Below, piece by piece: positions 59,088-64,000 of a DNA stretch of 64,000 nt. Numbering within the stretch: the first letter of the stretch is position 1; each line of letters begins with the position of its first letter. A program made the position numbers and the translations under genes. The DNA comes from Trema orientale (taxonomy: Eukaryota > Streptophyta > Magnoliopsida > Rosales > Cannabaceae), in assembly GCA_002914845.1 (NCBI GenBank), contig JXTC01000081.1, forward strand, positions 562,628 through 626,627, read 5' to 3'. Under the pieces are notes generated by a model that ran no database searches, had not been told where the DNA came from, and saw only the letters and a list, made by a program, of their open reading frames with translations.

Positions 59088-59555
59088 ATATTGATCAATA
59101 TATAATATAATTTTGTATTGTAGTTTTATATTTCATATAATTTTTAGAAGTTTCTTAAGCATAATATATTCATATATAATAAATAAAACTATTAGCTCAT
59201 AATTAAATGTAATTTATAATTTCGTAATTTATGCTATATTATTTTATGCAATTTCGTAAATAATATAATTGTTTAATATATCGTTAAATTAATATGATTT
59301 ATATAAGTATTTTAGTGAAGTAATTCTTTAAATAAAATATCTATAGAGAGTTAAGGGGTAAAAAGGAGATTTGAGTAAAAGATAGAGAGAATAATCTTGT
59401 TGTAGAAAATATTCTTCTTGGTGTAGATAATATCCTTTTTGGTGTAGTATTTGGAGTAACGAGTTGGAGATGGAAAAAAAAATAGAGAGTAAAATTGCTG
59501 CATTTTAGAGTTTTGATTACTGCAAAATAGAATTTCTGGTTGGAGATGACCTTTA

Positions 59556-61695
59556 TGTGGTGGGTAACTGTTTATTACTTGCTGAGTATTTTTTTTTTCT
59601 TTTTCCTCTCTTTCCACTTCATTAAAGAATTACTAAGTTCTAATTCACATTCTATTTTCCCATTGTAAGTTTCATTAATTTTGATTCTCGTTTAATTAAA
59701 TTTTCAATTAAATTTTGATTGATATTAAAGCTAACAAATTCCTACTTATTTTTTTTTAATAAAAAGGTTCACCTCCGACAAAAACCCCAAAAGAAATATT
59801 AGTAGTTAATTCAAGAAATACATTCAATTCTTATAAAATATTTAAATTAATAATATCATATAAAAAATGGAAGAAAATTTTTTACTGCATAAATATTATT
59901 GTTAATAACAAATTTTGAAACTTAAAAAAATATTGGATTTTAAATTAACAAAAGTCATACTTAATAAATTAAACTAAATTTATATCAAAATGAAAAGAAA
60001 AAAAAAAAAACATAAAAAGAGAAGATAAATGTTGGTCATAAATTAAAATTAGATATTTTATTCAGTTGCGTAGTTTAAAAAAAAAAGACTTCATAAACTC
60101 ATTCTTTACAAGGATTGGAATCAAATGGACGTAGAATTAAAATTGATTTCCTTATATGAATTAGAATTAAAATAAATGCAGTAGAATTAATCTATTATTG
60201 TATGTCATTTTCCATTTCATCAAATATAGCTATCCATGGAGAAAAAAACAAAAGTACCCATTAAAACTCACTTTTTAATTAAATCTACTTAAAATTTACA
60301 AATGTAGTTATAACTTATTAATCATCAACATCCGTGTAAATTAAAAGCATATTAATTGTCCACCACATTTTATTAATTGGAAAGAAAAACACTACAAAAT
60401 TATGGCCTTTCACGTGGCTATCAATTTATATTAATTACGTTTAATTTCCCTTTTTTGTTCCAAAACAAATTTATTTAAAAGTAAATTAAACAAACACAAA
60501 AAGCCACAAATCGCAGAAATATTTTGTTATAAGTTTGACGTTTAGGTTTTTGATCAAGCACAACACAAAGCATGTTTGTAAATTCTTCAAAAGTATGATA
60601 CAATATTCCTAAACTACAGTTTAAAAGGAGTTCCTTTTCAAATATACAGAAAACATTTAATATAGCATTTTTAGTTTATATTGAAACAAATAGGAATAAC
60701 AACAATAAGGATGAGTTCTCATTGTTTTTGCTTAAGTTTGACCAACTACAAAAAGACTACAATCTCAAATTAATCTCATATATTTTCACTCGATGGATTA
60801 ATATTTGATTCATTTTTTATATATATTTTTTCTAGCAGTTGATTGTTATTTATTTAATTAAATAATTAACATATCTATACATATCTAAGAATATGTATAC
60901 ATAGACATATGTCTATTATATACATCTAAGATAAATTTATCTAATAGTCGATTATTATTTATCTATATCAGTATAATTAAAAATTCCTAACAGCAAGACA
61001 AAAGATAAAAAATTGTCCTAATTATCCTTACTTTATTAAAGTTCAAAGAAGGAGAAAACAAAAAGAAAAGTTATAAAGGGGAAAAAAATGTTTGAAGTTA
61101 CATTTTTTTCCCTACTCACGCTTATTATATTTAGATAGATGTAATCTAATAATCTATACGGAAGTCATGCATTTGATCTGGCTGGCATTTGGTTTGCCGT
61201 GCTAAATTAGGCCATGTTAGGTCTCGGAAGCTGTGGTAGCTAGCTCTACTCTTATTTGGGCCTAATCCATTAACCGTATATAGCATTACCAGCTGCATAT
61301 AGAAAATAATTAAGTGGTCCAATATATATTGTTATTGCATTTGCATGGCGTTCTTAGTTTCATCTCACGAAAAGATTTGAGAACTAATGTTAGAATTTTT
61401 ACACCCACATAATAGAGAAAAAAAATTAATAATGTATCTCTATAATTTGGTCCCATACTTTGTCCTAAAAGCAGTAATAATTTTGTCCCATACAATTAAC
61501 GAGTACATAAAAGCATGCATGGATAGTACATATTGAAATGTGAGACTTATCAATAAGCTCTGTAATTTCCCTCACAAAAAATCCAAAATAAAAGTACTTG
61601 CTATGGTTTGTTTCCGCAAAAACTTCGGCCTTATTTGCAACCCAGATTGAGGTAGGATGTAGGAAATAAAAAGAAAAGGAAAGTTCTAAACACAT
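59556..61695. other. AT-rich intergenic DNA
   Basis: Over 2 kb without a recognised gene. The patch at 61160-61290 is less AT-rich but carries no open frame of note. Confidence 0.5.
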
Positions 61696-61699
61696 CATT

Positions 61700-61859
61700 T
61701 TTGTAGGACGTCCCTGCGTAGGGCCCTGTCTATACACCATTTGATGGGAATCTGTGTATAAACAGATTCCTCATAGATTCCCGTTATTCTCCACAGATTC
61801 CCATCAAACGGTGTATAAAGGGTAGCCCTACGTAGGGGCGCCCCTACTGTAACCCTCCC
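61700..61859 (-). mobile_element. MITE family M1, copy 2
   Basis: Contains GTAGGACGTCCCTGCGTAGG at the left, TTTGATGGGAATCTGTGTAT, ATAGATTCCCGTTATTC and the right end CGTAGGGGCGCCCCTACTG. It matches the copies at 49856 and 62075, and has lost about ten bases at its left end. Confidence 0.75.
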
Positions 61860-61995
61860 TTTTTTATTTATTTGGAGAAAAAATAACACATTACTTTTTG
61901 GACTTCGTACGTACATTCATAATTTTATTTTTATTTTAACTACACTTGTACCTTCACATAAATTTCTGCTAAAGGACATCCAAATGGTTAAATGA

Positions 61996-62024
61996 ACTTC
62001 TTCTTCTTCTTCTTCTTCTTCTTT
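61996..62024. repeat. TTC trinucleotide microsatellite
   Basis: About nine CTT/TTC units. Confidence 0.9.
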
Positions 62025-62074
62025 TCTTTTTTTTTTTTTAAAAAACTATAAAATTCTTTGGACTTTAAAATTAT

Positions 62075-62243
62075 GGGCGCGTCTACAGTAAGGGCGTCCT
62101 TACGTAGGGATCTGTCTATTCACCGTTGGATGGGAATCTGTATATAAATAGATTCTCCACAGATTCTCGTTATTCCCCACAGATTCCCATCCAACGATAA
62201 TTAAGGCATGACCCTATATAGGGATGCCCCTATTGTAGCCATC
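62075..62243 (-). mobile_element. MITE family M1, copy 3
   Basis: The left end GGGCGCGTCTACAGTAAGGG pairs with the inverse of the right end, GATGGCTACAATAGGGGC. The interior holds CCGTTGGATGGGAATCTG and its inverse. It is the same length as copy 1 but in the opposite orientation. No clear 9 bp duplication is visible. Confidence 0.78.
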
Positions 62244-62975
62244 AAAAGTAAGTTACGTTTTCAGTCCTAAAAAATCACCTTAAAATTTATCAGTGGAGTG
62301 CCGCAACTAATAAACAAGAATTAGAAATTCAACAAAGAGTCTAAAGAGGGAAGTGAGATGGTTATCATTTGCAGTCTTTCCCGATTCATTCTTAGTTGGC
62401 CTATTGTAATTTTTGCGATCCAAAATACAAATACACCAAGTAAATTTACACCAACAGAAAACATTTTATGAATATAAACTAAAGTATCTATATATATATA
62501 TACACATATTTATAAACAAGAGCAACATAAGGTCCCGAAATTAATTCCTTAATGAATGTTAGAGCACGATGATCTAAAAACCAATCCATCAGGCATCAAC
62601 TATTTCTATGGGTGAGTGTAAATTAAATTCTATTGTCAATTAGGTGATGGTTTTAGACTCTCCCCCCAAAAAAAAAAAAATTCAAGAAAATTTTTTTTTC
62701 TTGTTTAGATTCTAACAAAAAAAGGAGATTTTTTTAATTATTTTTTTTTAAGGAAGCGTGGGTAAAATTCAATATAACTCTAAGAAAGATTTAGAATTAT
62801 CACAAACAATCCGAAATATTGAAAGTTTTATGAATCTTTAAGAGCCTTCTTTTTCCCTCATAATTTTTACCTTTGAAATATTTCCGGAGAAAGCCTTAGC
62901 AAAAATGACTTGTCTAGAAATATATGCTCAGCATGATTGAAAAGGATTAATTAATAACAAGCATAATTAGACGTT
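62244..62975. other. AT-rich intergenic DNA
   Basis: No gene or repeat recognised. Confidence 0.5.
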
Positions 62976-64000
62976 TGATGTAAAATCTGAGTTTTAAAAA
63001 AGGTAAATGAGTAAATTTAAACTCAATGGCATTGTTGTAATTTTAATTTTTCGAAATATAAAATCGAAAATATTTTGAATATTTAATTGGGGGTCTACAG
63101 TTCCCCAAAATTGTATTTAAGGACCCATTTCCTCTCTTCTTTTCGCTTGAGGTCCCCGTGCCATTTGAGAGCTCCAGCCTCCAAGCTCTATCGATAGCCA
63201 CCGCGAGTACACCGCTCGCCTTCCTCGCCGACGCGCCGCCCATAACACTCCCCCAATTGCCAACGAAGGAGCGCCGCCGGCCACCGTCCATGCTCGCATC
63301 GCCCAGCCAGGTGGAGGACCTACAGAAGCCGCGGCTGATTTCTTCTGTTTTGGGTGGTTTCAGCTACATATTGCCACCGTCAGCCGCCTTGGAAGATCGA
63401 GAATCCCTTCTTGAGACTAACCCGACAAGTCTCGGTCCCTGTTTTCCGGCGAGAATGCTCCGGTGAGCAAGTAGATAATTTTTAGTCGTTTCTCAAATTT
63501 TAAATTATGGTAATTTATAAATATTTTGGATGACAAATGTTTTGTTAGTGAAATATGGTGTGATGGTTGGAGGAATTAATATATAGAAAAGGAATAATTG
63601 TTTCTATGAAATCAAATTTCCCGATTGTTAAAAATTGTACACTAAAAATTGGTATTCATGCAATAATTTTTAGAAAAGTGGTATTTTAGTAATTATTTTT
63701 GTAAACAATTCATTTTAGTCGTCAAAATTTTATGAAATAAAAGAGGAGATTAAAACATGATTGAATACGATCTTTTTGTATTGAAACGAAATATGGAATT
63801 GAGAAAATTTTTGAATAAAAATGTGGTTTTTTTATATATTTCAGAAAAACGATATTTTTATAATTATTTTTACAAAGTAGTTTTTTAGGCTGTAAAATTC
63901 ATACAATGTGTTAGGGACGTTAAAATCATGAACAAATATGATTTTGTGGCGTTAATATGGTATCCGAAATTTCGTGGCTCGTGAATAGTATCATTTTGCA
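62976..64000 (+). mobile_element. Putative LTR or leader of a retroelement, truncated by the window end
   Basis: AT-rich DNA beginning TGATGTAAAATCTGAG leads to a TATA-like TGTATTTAAGGACCC near 63112. An abrupt 350 bp GC-rich block (63150-63470) follows, ending at a donor-like CCG|GTGAGC. After it comes AT-rich DNA with GGTATCCGAAATTTCG and GTGAATAGTATC words. This layout (TATTTAAGGCCC-type TATA, Pro/Ser-coding-like GC block, GGTGAG) resembles the LTRs of plant Ty3/Gypsy elements such as Tekay/Del as I remember them. The open frame 63158-63466 begins with GTG, not ATG, and shows no domain. The alternative is the first exon of an unknown gene. Confidence 0.35.

Larger units (their letters stand above)
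57924..59552. mobile_element. PIF/Harbinger DNA transposon, internally deleted (1.63 kb)
   Basis: The left end GAGCAACTCCAACTCAG resembles the inverse of the right end, AGGTCATCTCCAACCAG, the ACTCCAAC-type terminus common in plant PIF/Harbinger and Tourist elements. TTA lies directly outside each end (57921-57923 and 59553-59555). Inside, the C-terminal ends of both element genes remain, pointing outwards on opposite strands. The middle, where both N-terminal parts should lie, is gone. Confidence 0.8.

Overview
This is a stretch of nuclear DNA from a flowering plant, almost certainly a eudicot. The evidence is two intron-rich genes with plant-type splice sites and plant-specific protein families, very AT-rich intergenic DNA, and a dense layer of nested plant transposons. 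I cannot name the species.

Only two genes look intact, and they converge tail to tail near the middle. On the + strand, 36846-42112 is a Mei2-like RNA-binding protein gene: 12 coding exons, about 853 residues, three RRM domains, and an intron-containing 5' UTR that starts near 35.2-35.8 kb. On the - strand, 46847-43123 is a ribose-phosphate pyrophosphokinase gene of the PRS4 type: 7 coding exons, 318 residues. Their stop codons lie about 1.0 kb apart. I see no functional link between them.

The rest is transposon territory. Region 5.56-18.94 kb holds an old inverted-repeat element split by a 12.5 kb Ty3/Gypsy retrotransposon on the - strand. That element has 2.2 kb LTRs, the target duplication ACAAG, a tRNA-Arg primer site and two RNase H domains, which place it in the Tat/Ogre lineage. 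Its capsid, protease active site and integrase core are gone. Region 25.8-29.7 kb is a 3.8 kb hAT transposon with a decayed BED/hAT transposase, and 47.43-48.25 kb is a short non-autonomous hAT element carrying a SINE. Region 57.92-59.55 kb is an internally deleted PIF/Harbinger element. Foldback or MITE-like elements, several with 9-10 bp target duplications typical of Mutator-like elements, lie at 0.19-1.25, 3.0-3.36, 33.1-34.6 and 49.4-50.9 kb. A second MITE family (49.86, 61.70, 62.08 kb) and a MITE family that sits in TA microsatellites (2.13, 2.40, 33.78 kb) are also present. The last kilobase looks like the start of another LTR or a GC-rich first exon and runs off the window.

The most interesting structures are these: a 1.44 kb palindrome whose undisturbed arm preserves the pre-insertion site of a MITE in its other arm; an alternating array of CTTATCG hairpins inside the Tat element; a repeat based on ACTAGT and GTAAC words seen at three distant loci; and TA-microsatellite-targeting MITEs. 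All calls come from reading by eye. Boundaries of decayed elements are good to a few bases where a target duplication is quoted, and to tens of bases otherwise.
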